Positions 10,933 through 23,849 are shown, counted from the first letter of the stretch. The stretch is 64,000 nucleotides of DNA from Talpa occidentalis (GCF_014898055.3 NW_023601754.1:50895013-50959012); one strand, 5' to 3'. The notes: generated from the letters alone by a model not told the origin. Program-made: numbers and translations.

Positions 10933-12400
10933 GCCGCCATGAAGGTGGCCATGTTTTTACAGCCACAGGTACTACCACAGACACTCCATTCCTGGTTGCC
11001 TCCTCCAGACCCTACCTGTGAGGTTGTCAGGAGGTCGCACCCTTCAAGTTCTCACCCACAAATTCATCTGCACCTTGCTGTAACTGTTGAGTGGTGCCTG
11101 GTTTGATTTCGCCCTGCTTTGACTCCCGGAGTATGTGCTGACTGTGGGGGTCCACCATCGTCCACCCTCCTGGCCAGAGTGGGCTCTCTCAACGGCTCAG
11201 GCTGAGATTCCCTGGGGAGCGTCTCATGGCCTTCATGTAGCTAAGGGCCTGGGCTGTTCCACCCCTGCGTCTCATGCGATCCCGGTGAGGTCTCTTCCTT
11301 CAGTGTATGCTTCCTTCAAGTCACAGCGGCCCTTGTGATCTGAGGTTGCTGCTCCAAGGATGCAATGGGAGAAAAGCAGGTGAGCACAGGTGGGTTGGTG
11401 AGAACTGCCAGGCCTCCCTGGTGGGAGGGCCCTGGTGGATGAGGGTGCTGGCACACCTGAGGAGGTGATTGGGCCTTGCGGCTTCCTCTGGAGGCTCCTC
11501 TTCCACCACTGCAGCACCGGCCACAGTGCCCGCAGGCTCCTTTGGGCCAGCAGCTCCATGCCCCTCACCCCATGTGCACCCACCCTGATTTGGGGTCCAC
11601 TTGGGCAGCTGATGTGTAGTTGGGATTGTGCTGTTGTAAAAAGGAAGACTCTCCCTCTGAGGCAAAAATGTGATTCAGTCTCTGCAGCCAAGTAGGCATG
11701 CGAAACTCACCTGCAACGAGATTGTGCAGCACGCATCTTTAAGGAAAAAATGTCAACACAATGAACCACAGGCCTAGAGAGCGCAGAGGACACTGAAAAT
11801 AAATGCCAGGAAAACTACGTGCAACTTAACAGTTTTATTGATAAATTATAGAAAACAAGATGGACACATTTCTGAAAGAAGCGACAGGGGAAATGCCTAA
11901 TCCAGAGAGACATGCACCCGGCATAGGAGTGCAGTAAGCAAGAGGTACAGGAGTGAGATGTTCCGTGTTGCGAGAAAACCCCCAGCTGGACTTGTCTGGC
12001 CGTCATCCCTCGGTGATGTGCGGAAATACCTCTCAGAAAAGCCCGGCTGGGATTTGTGGCCTGACCTGTCCTCTCGGAACATTTCTGGTGCTGGGGCAAA
12101 AGGCCACAGGCCAGGCCTTTAGAACATTTCCCACAGGTGTGTGCTGGTACAGTTTCATCAGGCAGAAACTAAGCCCCGCCCGGGCCCAGCAGGCAGGTCT
12201 GGGCGGGCACATGAGGCTGCCTGGGGACAGGCATAAGACCCACCACCAGGACCAGAAAACCAGCCCAGATCCGGGAACGTGTGCTTAGGGCCCGGACCGC
12301 AGTCTGTTACAGGCTGGCGCCCCAGGCCAGACATTCCAGCAGATGACCAGGGCAAGCGGCACCCCAAGTTAGCTGCAAAACCAGTATGAGGTCCCAGGTC
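10933..12400. other. spacer upstream of gene B promoter
   Basis: No exon or repeat is recognised. GC content rises towards the CpG island that starts near 12.4 kb. Confidence 0.5.
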
Positions 12401-12599
12401 CTCCCGTCGTGCGTATGTCAACAAACCCGCCTCTCCTGTTCCCGCACCCCAGGCCTCCGGGTATTTCTCCCACCGCTGGGACCTGAGCAAGGCGGCAGCG
12501 AGCCCCCTGCCAGCCCGCGGAGCTCGCCCAGGACCGGACATCTGCACAGACGCCGGGGGCCGCCCTGGCGGCCCGGGGCTGCCCCCGCCGGACGGCTGA

Positions 12600-12877
12600 G
12601 CCAGCGGCGTCGGGGGAGCGCCGCCCCCACCGCGGACTACGCTTCCCAGAGGGCGCTGCGCGCGCGGCGGCGCCGCCGGCCAATGGGGGCTCGGGAGGCG
12701 CTTCCGGTCCGCGGCGCGGCGGGGCGGGGCTTCCGGCGTCCTCGGGCCGGCGCGCTGGGTCCCGGCTCCGGGCGGCGGGGGCGGCGGCCGGGAGGCGCGA
12801 GAAAGGAGGCCCCGGCGGGGGCGGCCGCACCAGGCCCGGCACCCCGCGCCCGCGCCCGCCCGCGCCCGCACGGCCCG
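12600..12877 (+). promoter_or_regulatory. gene B CpG-island promoter
   Basis: The island spans about 12.4-13.8 kb and is densely CpG-rich. Just before the first coding exon are ACTACGCTTCCC (12637-12648), close to the ACTACAnnTCCC promoter motif associated with ZNF143; a CCAAT box (12680-12684); and two ETS-type CTTCCGG sites (12701-12707 and 12730-12736). Gene D has the same order of elements, so this is a duplicated housekeeping-type promoter. Confidence 0.8.
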
Positions 12878-12910
12878 ATGGCGGCGGCCGCGCCGAGGGC
12901 CCCGGCCGAG
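12878..12910 (+). CDS. gene B, first coding exon
   Basis: ATG at 12878 opens MAAAAPRAPAE and the exon ends at the donor GTAGGG. The 33 bp are phase 0, so they join in frame to the KRAB exon at 18363 ([10 protein letters not shown]). Nearly the same exon lies at 26708 and 39609, each in the same CpG-island setting. The short Ala-rich N-terminus has no known function of its own. Confidence 0.82.
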
Positions 12911-14346
12911 GTAGGGGCGCGCCTCCCGCGGGGGGCGGGGGGCGGCCTGGGGCGCGCCTCCGCCGCGGGGCGTCCGGGGGGCGTCCGGGGGGCGCCCGTC
13001 CGCGGCGGGGCCGGACTCTGGCCGCGCCCATGCGGGGGGCTCCGCTCGGGCCCCGCGCCGCGCCCGGCCCGAGACCCCCAGCCGCCCGCCGGGGCCCCGG
13101 GGCGGTCCAGGGGCGGCCTCGGCGCGGCGCCCGCGGGGCCTCCGCGCGGCAGGGAAGGGCGTCCCGGGCCCCGAACCCGCCGCAGGTGTCTTCGCCGCCG
13201 CCGCCCTCCGCGGGGGTCCCGGGTCCTGAGAGCCCCGGCCGAGCCGCGGCCGCCCCGCGGGCGGGGGGGAGGCCGGTCCAGCGGGGCCTGCCGCGGGAGC
13301 TGCGGGGCCGCCGTCTTCAGGGGCGGGGCCGGCGCGCGGGGGACGGAGGGGCGGCCGGGGCTCCGAGGCGCGGGCCGTGGCCGCGGGCGGCGCTTCCCGG
13401 CCGGAAGGCCGCGGCCGCGCCGTGGGAAGACGCAGCCGGGCGCCCGAAGGCCGAGGGTGCGGCGAACACCCTCGTCGTCCGGCCGCGGGCTGGCAGGGCT
13501 GGCTGGCCTGGCCGTGCGCCCGTGAAGCCGGCAGGTTCTCTCCTCGCGTCGGCGGCGAGGCGTGCAAGGGGCGAGTGGGCGTCCCGGAGAGGGTGGCCGC
13601 GGCCTCACCTCAGACCCGCCAGGGGGTGGACGCGCCCTGCGCGCCGGCGCTGAAGGCGTTTCCTCCCGGGCGCGGTGGGAGTCTGGCGCTCGTCACCGGG
13701 AGTGTGCGCGTCGAGGAGCGGCCAGCAGAGCCTGGGAAACCTGGGGAGGAGCAGGGCGGAGGCTCCCAGGTGGCGTCACTGTGCTAGGAGGGGCAGCGTC
13801 CAGGGCGTGGTGGTTAAGGGGTTGGGGGGCCAGATGTGGGAGTGGATCTCCTGCTTGGTGGTTCGGTGTACTCGATGGGGCACTCCGCCCGGGGTCCAGT
13901 GCGTCCAAGGGCAGACGGGTCGCCAGGTCACTGCGGTTTATTCATTATGGACACACCTGTGTTTTTTGAGGATTTGGTGCGACCTGGGGCATTTCATTCA
14001 GCCCGGTGGGTGTGGTCAGGCGCAGCTGTGATCGGAGGCACACTCTTGTCCTGGCTGGCAATGGGTGGGACTTGTGTCTTGGGCATCGGTGGGCCTGACA
14101 ATGTGTATTTGCTGAGGTGATCGCAAGTGCGTCACAGAAGTAGGCTTGGGCTAAGGGAACTTGAAGTCTGGGTGTCGTCTTCATCCATGGATCGGAGCAG
14201 CGGTGCAGTGAGGCCTTCCTAACATGGCTTCAGTGACATTGCACTCGGGGGTCATGGGAAACCTGAGGTCATATGGGATCCTGTTGAATTTCCTGTGGAC
14301 AGCCTGGGTGCTGTCCACTGAGTTGTAATGAAAGGTCTGAACCCCT

Positions 14347-14601
14347 GGGGCCTCCCTAGTGGGGCAGGGGTTAAAGTCTCAGCACTGTGAAGCTGTCTGC
14401 AGCCACTGCAGCCTGAGTTCAATCCCTGGCCAGGGAGCTCCCCTCGTGGTGCAGCAGACCTCTCCTGTCTCCCTGCTGCTCCCCTCAGCAGCATATTGAG
14501 TGAATCCGCCTGTTCTGCTTCCCATTCTGTCTCTGGGGAGTCCTGTCACCCCTGCACATCTGGCCTGCACCCCAGTTCGTGTATACATAAATAAATCAAT
14601 A
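14347..14601 (+). mobile_element. SINE, older copy interrupted in its tail
   Basis: It starts GGGGCCTCCCTAGTGGGGCA and runs to the ATAAATAAATC tail. The tail resumes at about 14855-14878 (AAATAAATCTTTAAAAAA) after the inverted copy at 14602-14854, which therefore landed in the A-rich tail. Confidence 0.88.
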
Positions 14602-14854
14602 TTTTTTTTTTTAAGACTTATTTATATAAGAGCTGGGGTACAGGCCAGATGCGTGGGAGAGTGAGAGGATTCACCACAGACAGCAGGGAGCAGAACGGGC
14701 AGACGAACAAAACACTGCTGAGAGGAGCAGCGGGCGAGGCAGGAGAGCCATGTGGGAATGTCCCTGGCCAGCTGGGAATCGACCCCGCGCTGCAGAGGGT
14801 GCGGACAGCCCCACAGCGCTGTGCTCAACCCGCTGCGCCACCGGGGAGGCCCTC
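14602..14854 (-). mobile_element. SINE nested in the tail of another SINE
   Basis: It opens with a T-run and AAGACTTATTTATATAAGAG and closes with GCCACCGGGGAGGCCC. The ATAAATAAATC sequence on both sides is the likely target-site duplication, made from the host tail. Confidence 0.88.
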
Positions 14855-15674
14855 GATAAATAAATCTTTAAAAAAACAAGAGCCCAGCGTAATGTGCTGC
14901 TTTCACGTTTGTTGGAACGAGGGCGTCCTCGCCTGGCCTGAGCGCAAGTTCCCGTGGCGTCTCCCGGGGGGTCGTGTCCAGGCGCGGTTCCTGCTGCTTC
15001 CGTTGGAACGGGTTTCAGCCCCTTCCAGTCCACAGAGATTTTCAAAGAAACCAGTCACGGCCTCACGTGGGAGCGGGGGCATCCCCACCTCTTCCTCTCG
15101 CGCAGCTTGCACCCAAACTCCCGGTTTCCCAGGCGGCATGCGGGCCTTTTTGGTGGCTGGTGGCTATTCGAGCGCTGCGCGTGTGTGATCGGGAAGCTGC
15201 CCTCAGTCTCGTCTGTGCAAACCCCGGTGTCCCGTACTTGGGCCCCAGCCCAGCAAGGGTGGGTTGGGAGGCCGTGCTTTGAGTGCAGGTGACACGCGGG
15301 AGGGCAGGGAAATGCCTGTGCTGTGGGCAGGGAGCGCTCGAGGCCTTGCCCCTCGGGCTGGGCACGCGGAGGCTGGAGAGTGTGCAGTTGCACAGCCCGC
15401 TGGCCCCGGGGGCGGCGCTCACGCTCACGCGACAGGACCCCCTCGGGGGTCACTTCGCAGCGGGGCGCGGATCACAGCGTGGCGCCCTGGTCCGTGTCTG
15501 CCTCTGCGTGCCGGCGCTTGGGCCCGGGGATGACGAATACGAGGACTCGGGGGCCTGGGTGGCCCCAGGGCTGCCTGGCCCTCTGCGCGGGAGCCTCGGG
15601 AGGTGCCCGGTCACAGGGCCGATGCTGGGCTGGGGTTCCGGCTCCTGAGTGGTTCCATCTGTCCCCCGGAGCAG

Positions 15675-15804
15675 GGCAGGGTCGCCCGGAGGACGTGGCG
15701 GTGGACTTTCCCTGGGAGGAGCGGGGTCTGCTGGAGGGGCGCCGAGAGGCCCGTTCCGCGGCGTGGGGAGCAGCTGGGCCGCTTGGCGCTCGTGGCCGCC
15801 TTGG
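15675..15804 (+). pseudogene. fossil KRAB-A exon inside gene B intron 1
   Basis: Allowing one missing base near 15688, this reads EDVAVDFPWEERGLLEG, then a scrambled middle, then LALVAALG, which is the layout of a KRAB-A box. The key Trp of EEW is Arg, the QRRLY part is lost, and the donor is GC instead of GT. The upstream text GGTTCCATCTGTCC also precedes the gene D KRAB exon. It is a duplicate exon no longer fit for splicing. Confidence 0.82.
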
Positions 15805-16565
15805 GCAGGACCAGAAACCTTCCTCCAAGCCCGGAGCTGGTCTCGGCCTTTCCCCTGGCGGGGGGCTGTGGGGCTCGGGCAGGGAGTGTGCTCCCTCCTC
15901 TCCCCCGGCAGTCCCCAAACCCGACTCCCTGCGGCCTCCCGGGACGGCCCAGACCCAGGAGTCTTGCGCGCAGCCTGTGCATCCTCCCCCCTGCTTGCCC
16001 TGCTGCTGGCTGCCCGTCGGGCTCCAGATCCCTCGCATCTGAGCCCGGGTTCTGCTGCTTGCTCCTGGTGTTCCCTCAGGAGCGCCCCGCCGTGCCATCT
16101 CCCATGCGGTCCGGGCGCTTTTCCTCCGAGACCCCCGCAGTGTGCTTGCCTGAGCCCTGGCCCGCGACAGCGTGTGCCGTGCGGCGGCTTTCCCTCGGCG
16201 CTGGCATCATCCGACGCCCATGTGTTTGTTCCTCTTGTGAGTGGACAGTCCTCGGGGTCCACACGGCGGGGGTGTGCCCAGCCTCAGCACGCGGGCGTTC
16301 GCAGCTCGGGCTCTGCACAGTGTGTTGGGAAGGCGGCGCGGCGGGCAGAGGATACCAGGGACCCCTCTGGCCAGTATTGTGGTGTTAGAGCTGGCGGCGG
16401 TGCCCTCGTCCTGCCCGTTGCCTGGCACTTTCGCCACTTAATGGTTGCATGCGGTGGCGCTTCTCGTCTTAATCCGGCCTGTGGCTGCTCCTCGAATCTT
16501 GTCACCCGTTTTTCTTACTCCTCCGCCCGTTGTGGCCTCAAACATTGGCCTTTGTTTCTGTTTTT

Positions 16566-16727
16566 GAAAGATTTATTTATTTTTATAGAGGAACCAAGGT
16601 ACAGGTCAGATGTGCGGGAGGGTGAGAGGACTCACCCGAGACAGAGCGGGCAGCAGAACAGGCAGACGGGCCGAAGGCGCAGCTGAGGGGAGCAGCAGGC
16701 GAGACAGGAGAGGTCTGCCGCGCCATG
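16566..16727 (-). mobile_element. SINE, head missing
   Basis: The tail (AAAGATTTATTTATTTTTAT) and body are present, and the copy stops at GTCTGCCGCGCCATG without the tRNA-like head. Confidence 0.8.
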
Positions 16728-16805
16728 AGGCCCGGCCTTTGTATTTTGTACTGTGCACGTGCACCCCTTCAGCTCGTCTTCTCTGCTGGTGTCATAGTTC
16801 TGTCT

Positions 16806-17063
16806 TCTTTTTAAATATTTATTTCATTTATGCACACAAGAGTTGGGGTGCGGGCCAGAGGTGGGGGCAGTGAGTGGACTCACCAGAGACAGAGTGGGGA
16901 GCAGAGCAGGTGGATCCACTGAGACACACTCCTGAGGGGGGACAGGAGAGGTCTGCCGCACCCTGTGGGTAGCTCCCTGGCCAGGGATCGAACTCAGGCC
17001 GCAGCGGCTGCGGATGCTTCGTAGTGCAGACACTTCACCCCTTGCGCCACCAGGGAGACCCCA
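16806..17063 (-). mobile_element. SINE, full length, diverged
   Basis: The copy reads from TTTTAAATATTTATTTCATT to CGCCACCAGGGAGACCCC, the complement of the head. Confidence 0.85.
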
Positions 17064-17289
17064 TAGCTCTGTTCTCCCGGGTGAAGCACCCACCTGCATG
17101 GTCACCAGCAAACAACCTGCCGACAGCCGCGTGCAGAGGCATGTTCCCTGGTGCCCCTCCTGTGCGGTGCGCATCTGCTCGCCCAGGCTGCTGCCGTGGA
17201 TAATGGATAAGGCTGCTGTGGCGTTGTAGTTTACGTGCGACTGAGATTTGGTTTCTAAAGAGTTCAAATTTATAAATTTCCTCCGGCGA

Positions 17290-17800
17290 AGTAATGCCGT
17301 TGCTGTGTTCCGGAGCGCGGCTTCTGCTCCTTGGAGCGTTGCGACCCTCGGTGTCCCTCGTCCCCCCTGGGCCTCCCGGGAGCCCCCGCCTGTCCAGCTT
17401 CTGCCCGGCCCGCGCACGCTGCTCTCTTCGGAACGCCCTTCCCAGGGCGCCACTCTGGGAAACTTCCGCGCATGCACTGCAGGCGGGACCGCGGCAGGGA
17501 AGACCCACGTGTTCTCAGAGCATCTCCCCGCACCCTGTACCCGAGCTCCGGCCGGGCCGGGCCTCTCCCTTTCTCCTTGTCCGGCTCCGTGAAGGACAGA
17601 CGCGCGCGCGATGCTGCCCTCCCTGAGCTGCTGCGGGGAAGGGCCGTGCGTGTCGAGTGTGTCGCACCGGGTTTGGGCTCAAAGTGAACAAGCTGCAGTC
17701 GCCGTGAGGCCGTCCGCGGACGCGGGCCGCCCTGACCCTGGATGCCGCGTCCCCGTCCCCGTGGCGGGCTCCAGCGGTCCAGCCGTGAAGTAGAAAACAC
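17290..17800. promoter_or_regulatory. second GC-rich segment in gene B intron 1
   Basis: The segment is CpG-rich and includes CCCAGGGCGCCACTCTGGGA and ETS-like ACTTCCGCGCATGC near 17460. It lies about 0.6 kb before the functional KRAB exon. No first exon of the MAAAAPRAPAE type is present. It may be a vestigial promoter that once belonged to the KRAB-finger half of gene B; that is inference. Confidence 0.35.
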
Positions 17801-18284
17801 AAGTTGGGTGCGGGGGAGGGAGCGGGGCGATCCGGGGTGGTTCTTCCTGCGAGGGGATGAAGCTGGAAGGAGCTAGCGTGTACCAGGCAGTTGCACGACT
17901 CTGTCTCCCCCACGCGAAGCGCTGGGTCTGCGTGCAGGGGGCACCGGAGAGGGGGGCTGTGCCGGGACGCTCCTGCTGGCTCCACCTGGCCTCCAGGCTT
18001 GCTTTCTCTTGGCTGCTTTCCTCCCGCCTCTCCGGCCAAGGCCCTTCTCCCAGCAGGAGCCCGCGAGCAGGGCTGTCGGGTGGTCAGCAGGGCCTACCCC
18101 GGTCCAGTTTCCCGATGCAGCCCGGCGCACCGTCTCAGTGGGGCCCGCGGTGGAGACAGTTCCCCCGTACCAGCCCTTTGGGGCCCTGCTGCCCCCCCCC
18201 TCAGCGCTCCTGCCTCCCACGCGCGGAAGGGTTCCTGGCGTGGATTGTGTGTCTCGATTCCAGTGGAAAGTCCGTGCCGAGTGA

Positions 18285-18990
<706 letters not shown>

Positions 18991-20972
18991 GTGGTCGCCA
19001 GGAGGTGGAGAGCGAGGAGGCTCCTTTCCAGCAGAGTGTTTCTGTACAAGGACTGTCGCAGGCCTGGGCTCCCGAGGCGTGTCTGTCTGCCAGGAAGTCC
19101 CTCCCCTGTGAGGTGGGCGGCCTGAGACCGACCGACGTTTGGCCCCGGGTTGAGCACCAGAGGACCCCTTGTAAGCAGAAACTTCTCCGCTGTTGGGCTT
19201 GTGGGAAGCAGCTGTGTGTCAGCCCGGACCTTCAGCAGAAGCCGTGCCCTGGGCCGAAGGCCTTCAGAGGCGGCGCGGACGGAGCTTCGTCGGTGAGGAG
19301 CCGCACACGCCTGGTGTCGGGAAGGCCGTTTGGCCTCAGCGTGGGTGGGAAGGATGTTCTGGCCGGGTCGGAGTTTGCCCAGCAGCAGGCCGCTCATCCC
19401 AGGGAGAAGGCCGACCGTGGGACTGAGTACGGGGCGGCCTTTCACAGAGAAATAACCCTTAGCAGCTGGGAGGACTCCGTGAACGCCTTCGACTGCGACC
19501 AGAGGCTTGTTCAGCACCAGAGTCTCCTCGGCAGTGAAAGTTGTTTTATGTGCAATGAATGTGGGGGCTCCTTCAGCAGCGACTGCAGCCTCAGTCAGTA
19601 TCAGAAAGCCCTCGCTGGAGAAAAGCCTTTTGTGGCTGAAGACTGTGGAACATTACTTAGAAAGACCAGCGGTGTTGAACGCCCGAGAGGAAACAGCAGG
19701 GAGAGACCGTACACTTGCGTGGAGTGCGGGAAGTCGTTCACCAGGAGCTCCAACCTCATGACACACCGCAGAGTGCACACGGGGGAGAGACCTTACGACT
19801 GCGGGGAGTGCGGGAAGTCGTTCAGTCGCAAGTCCAACCTCATCGTGCACCACAGAGTTCACACCAGAGAAAAACCGTATGAGTGCAGCGAGTGCGGGAA
19901 AGCATTTTGCCAGCGCTCTACCTTAATTCAGCACTGTAGAATTCACACTGGAGAGAGGCCTTACGATTGCGGCGAGTGTGGAAAGTCTTTCACGCGGTAC
20001 TCCGCGTTCCGGCAGCATCAGCGGCGTCACACTGGATTAAGGCCCTACGAGTGCACGGAGTGTGGGAAGTCCTTTGCCGAGAACTCCAGGCTCATTAAAC
20101 ACACGAGGATTCACACTGGAGATCGGCCTTACAAGTGCGGTGAGTGCGGCAGGAGTTTTTGCCAAAGATCTTCGCTCCTTCGACATCAGACGGTTCACAC
20201 TGGAGAAAGGCCTTATAAGTGTGGGGTTTGTGGGAAATCCTTTGGCCAGAAACCCAACCTCATTCAACACTGGACTGTGCATAGCACAGAGAGACCTTTT
20301 AAATGTGGGGAATGTGGGAAATCCTTCAGGCGGAAGTCCGAGCTCTTTGAACACCGAAAAGTGCACACTGGAGAAAAGCCGTACGAGTGTGGGGAATGCG
20401 GGAAGTCCTTCAGCCAGAAGTCCAACCTCAACATACACCAGATAGTGCACACCCGGGAAAGGCCGTACAAGTGCAGCGAGTGCGGGAAATCGTTTAGCCA
20501 GAACTCCACTCTCGTGAAACACCGGCGCATCCACACTGGCGAGAGGCCTTACGAGTGCGGCGAGTGCGGGAAGACGTTTAACCAGAGTTCTGCTCTCCGG
20601 CAGCATCAGCGACGCCATTCTGGAATAAGGCCGCACGAGTGTGCGGAATGTGGGAAGTCCTTTGCGGAGAACTCCAGGCTCATCAAGCACCGAAGGGTGC
20701 ACACGGGAGAGAGGCCTTATGAGTGCGGTGAATGCGGGAAGGCCTTTGCCGACAACTCCAATTTCATCCTGCACAGGCGCGTCCACACCGGAGAGAGGCC
20801 CTATGAGTGCGGCGAGTGTGGGAAAGCCTTTAACCAGAGTTCCGCGCTCCTCCAACATCAGAGAGTCCACAGTGGGGAACGCCCTCATACGTGTGGGAAA
20901 TGTGGGAAGTCCTTTGCTAAAAAGTCCAGTCTTAATAAACACAGGAGCCTTCACACTGTGGAAAGCGCTTGA
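18991..20972 (+). CDS. gene B, linker and 15-finger C2H2 exon
   Basis: The frame continues from KRAB as [15 protein letters not shown]. The linker differs from A, C and D: it keeps an [10 protein letters not shown] motif but not the KTHPCE finger remnant in the same form. One damaged finger (near 19549) has the Cys pair but no His pair. From about 19708 to 20960 there are 15 intact C2H2 fingers joined by TGERPY-type linkers. Helix residues are varied (for example [27 protein letters not shown]), so a specific target site is likely. With the other exons the protein has 713 residues. It should be a nuclear KRAB repressor. The stop at 20970-20972 results from a one-base loss, and finger remnants follow. 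Confidence 0.9.
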
Positions 20973-21170
20973 AGTCTGGCCCAGGCCCGACATCCTTTCC
21001 TCACCACTCCACTCTCCGGATGCATCGCCGCGTCACGGCGGATGATGGACTGCAGTGTGATGGGGGCGGGAAATCCAGGCGTCGGAACTCTAGGCGAGGC
21101 CGCGGTGCACAAGGAGGCCTGACCGTGCAGTGCATGCGAGAAGGCCCGAGGCTTCCTCAACACACGCGGG
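20973..21170 (+). pseudogene. eroded fingers downstream of gene B stop
   Basis: In another frame the text gives SFPHHSTLRMHRRVTADDG and then CDGGGKS, recognisable as the end of one finger and the start of the next with most ligands lost. They now lie in the 3' UTR. Confidence 0.65.
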
Positions 21171-21765
21171 GTGTTTTATTTCCCGCTCAGTGTCAGCGCG
21201 CTGGGAAGACGCCTCCTGCGGGCACGGTCTGCCTGGAATGAGCTTCATTCGGATGGAACTTTCCACGTGAGCCCACTTGGATCCCACCTGCTGAGGACCG
21301 ACTTCGGATTCACCCAGGGCCCCTACCAGGTGATGCCACTGCTAGTTCTGTTGCAAAAGCCATTTCACCTCTGTCACTTGGGAGGAGCTCATGGGGTGCA
21401 GCGTGGCGGCCCCCCCCCCCCCCCCCGCCGCCGCAGGGTGTCCAGGGAAGCAAGCTGCAGGGTTCTTCCGTTCGCAGGAAGAATTTATAGAAGTCTGAGT
21501 GCTCGTCCCTTTTTGTATATTCTCTTGGGCATCAGATCATAGGCCTGACCCGTCCGTGGCTCGGAGAACTACGCGCCTGACAGCACGGACTGCCTTTTCT
21601 AAAGAGATTGTTCTCACATGAATCCTGTGACTTTTCCAGCCTTTTAATTCTCCGCGTCTGGGAACAGTTTGCCTCCTGTGGCTTTAGTTCGTGTGAGAAA
21701 ATTTAAGCTATTTTATGCTTAAGCTATCGTCACTGTGATCGTTTGAAAACAACTGGTTTCCTCTA

Positions 21766-21771
21766 AATAAA
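21766..21771 (+). terminator. candidate polyadenylation signal of gene B
   Basis: AATAAA lies about 800 bp after the stop codon and before the next repeat. No other canonical hexamer lies between the stop and this site. Confidence 0.5.
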
Positions 21772-21979
21772 GCCGTGAGGAGCTTGCTCCTGGGTCGCAG
21801 ACTGGCTCAGCGGGGACAGCGTGAGGGCAAAACATAGCTCTCTGGCTTTGACTTAGTTTCATTGCTGGCCACGGGCTCCAAAGAGAGGCTGCGGGATTTG
21901 TGATCGTGTTTGCAGCCTGGAAGCCAGTTTGTATGTCAGAGGTCTGGCTGTAGAAGGGTCGCATGTGACAACCTTCACT

Positions 21980-22249
21980 GTTTTTTTTTTTTAAGATTTT
22001 TTTTTTAAATTTATTTATACAAGAGCTGGGGCACAGGCCAGAGGCGTGGGAGAGGGGATTCACCAGAGACAGAGTGGGGAGCAGAACAGGCAGAAGGACT
22101 GAACTACTGAGGGGAGCAGTGGGGAGACAGGAGAGGTCTGCTGCGCCCTGTGCAGTCTCCCTGGCCAGCTGGGATCGAGCCAGCACTGCAGAGGCTGTGG
22201 ACAGCTCCACAGCACTGTGCTCAACTGCTTGTGCCACCAGGGGGGTCCC
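21980..22249 (-). mobile_element. SINE, full length
   Basis: It runs from a T-run with AAGATTTTTTTTTTAAATTT to GCCACCAGGGGGGTCCC. TTCACTG precedes it and GTCACTG follows it, a possible short target-site duplication. Confidence 0.87.
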
Positions 22250-22855
22250 AATCGTCACTGCTTTTGAGAGCAAAAAAAAAAAAATCCTTCCTTTTCACCT
22301 GGATTGTTGCATTGTGCTCGGCACTGGTGAGGGAGGTCAGTCCCCAGGTAGTTCCGCGGACCCGTGTGTTCTAATGTCCACGGCTTCACAGACTTGTATC
22401 ACAGAAGCGGTGGTTGCGTAAGCAGGGGGCTAACTGTACGAAAAGCTCACTTTAAAGGAAGGGGAAGAGACGGCCACAAACTTGCTGGACTGAACCTCTT
22501 TCAAGGTGCATGTGTAATAATACTCAGTGGCTCTGAAGGAGAAGCAAGGTCACGAACACGGCAGCCTGTATGCGCGTGCGTGGATAGGGCATGTCCTTGT
22601 TAACTGAGGTCACGGTGAGTGGAAAACACCTAAATGTTCTGTGAATTCGTGTCGCCTGTCTGGGTTGTTTACATCAGGGCGATTGCTGTGCAGGCAGGAA
22701 AATGGGGTTCGAGGCCTTCCTAACTGTTGGGTCCTGCGGGCTGGGCCCTCCCTCCATGCCTCACCCCTGTTTGCTGGAACTGAAGCAGGGCGGTGAGGAG
22801 CAGGTCAGGTCACCACGTTTGTGAGACTGATTTTCCGTAGGAGTAGGAACGCAGT
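22250..22855. other. spacer between genes B and C, nothing recognised
   Basis: I see no gene or named repeat. Confidence 0.5.
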
Positions 22856-23600
22856 TGTCCCACTGCACCGGATTCTCAAAGCTTTAATAAGGCGCCGAAG
22901 ATATGCCACGAAGCTGCTTGTATTTAAACTATACAATGTGATGATTTTTAATCTTCGTATTAAAAACCATCCTCGCTACCACATAGTCACCTTCTCACTT
23001 TCCTTCATGCGATGTCACTTTCTCTGCTCCCTCTGCCCTCCCGGCATCCATTCATTCACTTTCCATTACAAAAGAAGAGTTTGCACTTCCTAAGGTTTCT
23101 TTTCAGAAAGCTGTTGCTCCCCGCCCCCCCACTGAGATGCGTCACCGGTGCTCAAGGGAAGAGTTCATTTTATGTTGCTGAGAGCTGCCATGGTCTGTGG
23201 CTACACCACTGTTCATTCACCTGTTTATGCATATTTTAGTTGTTTCCATAATAGGACTTTTGTAAATAAAATCGGGACAGATGTTATGCACGTGTTGCAT
23301 TTCTCCTGTGTTGATTTCTTGGAGTACCATGCCTGAGGCACAGCGGGTGAGCACATACTTTTGTTTAAGAAACCCCGCGTTCCAGTAGGAATGTGTGTTC
23401 CCCTTTGTGTTCCTACCAGCAGCGTGTGAGACTTCCAGCCCTTTTATAATTGGGTGGCCGTATATATCACACTGGGATTAATTGTATTTTCATGATGTTG
23501 AACTTTTTTAAATTTATTTGCCACTTGCTTATCCTTTTTGGTAAAGTGTCCATATTTTTGGCTATTTTAAAAAATGATTTCTGCTCCCTTTTTTTCTAGC
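22856..23600 (-). mobile_element. old L1 fragment, inverted
   Basis: The text follows the reverse complement of L1 3' sequence in order: a GTTTATGCATATTTTAGTTG piece near 23222, a GTTCCTACCAGCAGCGTG piece near 23408, and CATGATGTTGAAC near 23492. It is highly diverged. Confidence 0.6.
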
Positions 23601-23849
23601 AAGACTTTCTGCTTCATTCTGATGCCTGCCAGAAAAGCCTTCATCTACTTTGTTTTTCTCATCACATAATATGCTAATATTGCATAATATCGCGTAATAT
23701 GCTACAAATTTATTGATCTTCCTCCTTCAGTTCTTGGGGTTACATCTGTGCCTTATCAACTCAGGATGTCCCCAGGACTTTTTACTCCAGTGGAATTGTT
23801 TTGTTCCTGGTATTCGTTGTAAATCAAAATATTTTTGTAGCATAAAATT

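Noticed and set aside
10638..11021. Frames over SINE copies, here and at similar sites
   Set aside because: The same peptide pattern (GCRSHPQ or AARSLCG types) recurs wherever the SINE occurs, so the frames are repeat-derived.
12158..13567. Long - strand frame (469 codons) over the gene B CpG island
   Set aside because: High-GC DNA lacks stop codons. The protein is Arg/Pro/Ala-rich, matches no family, and the + strand holds the promoter and first exon.
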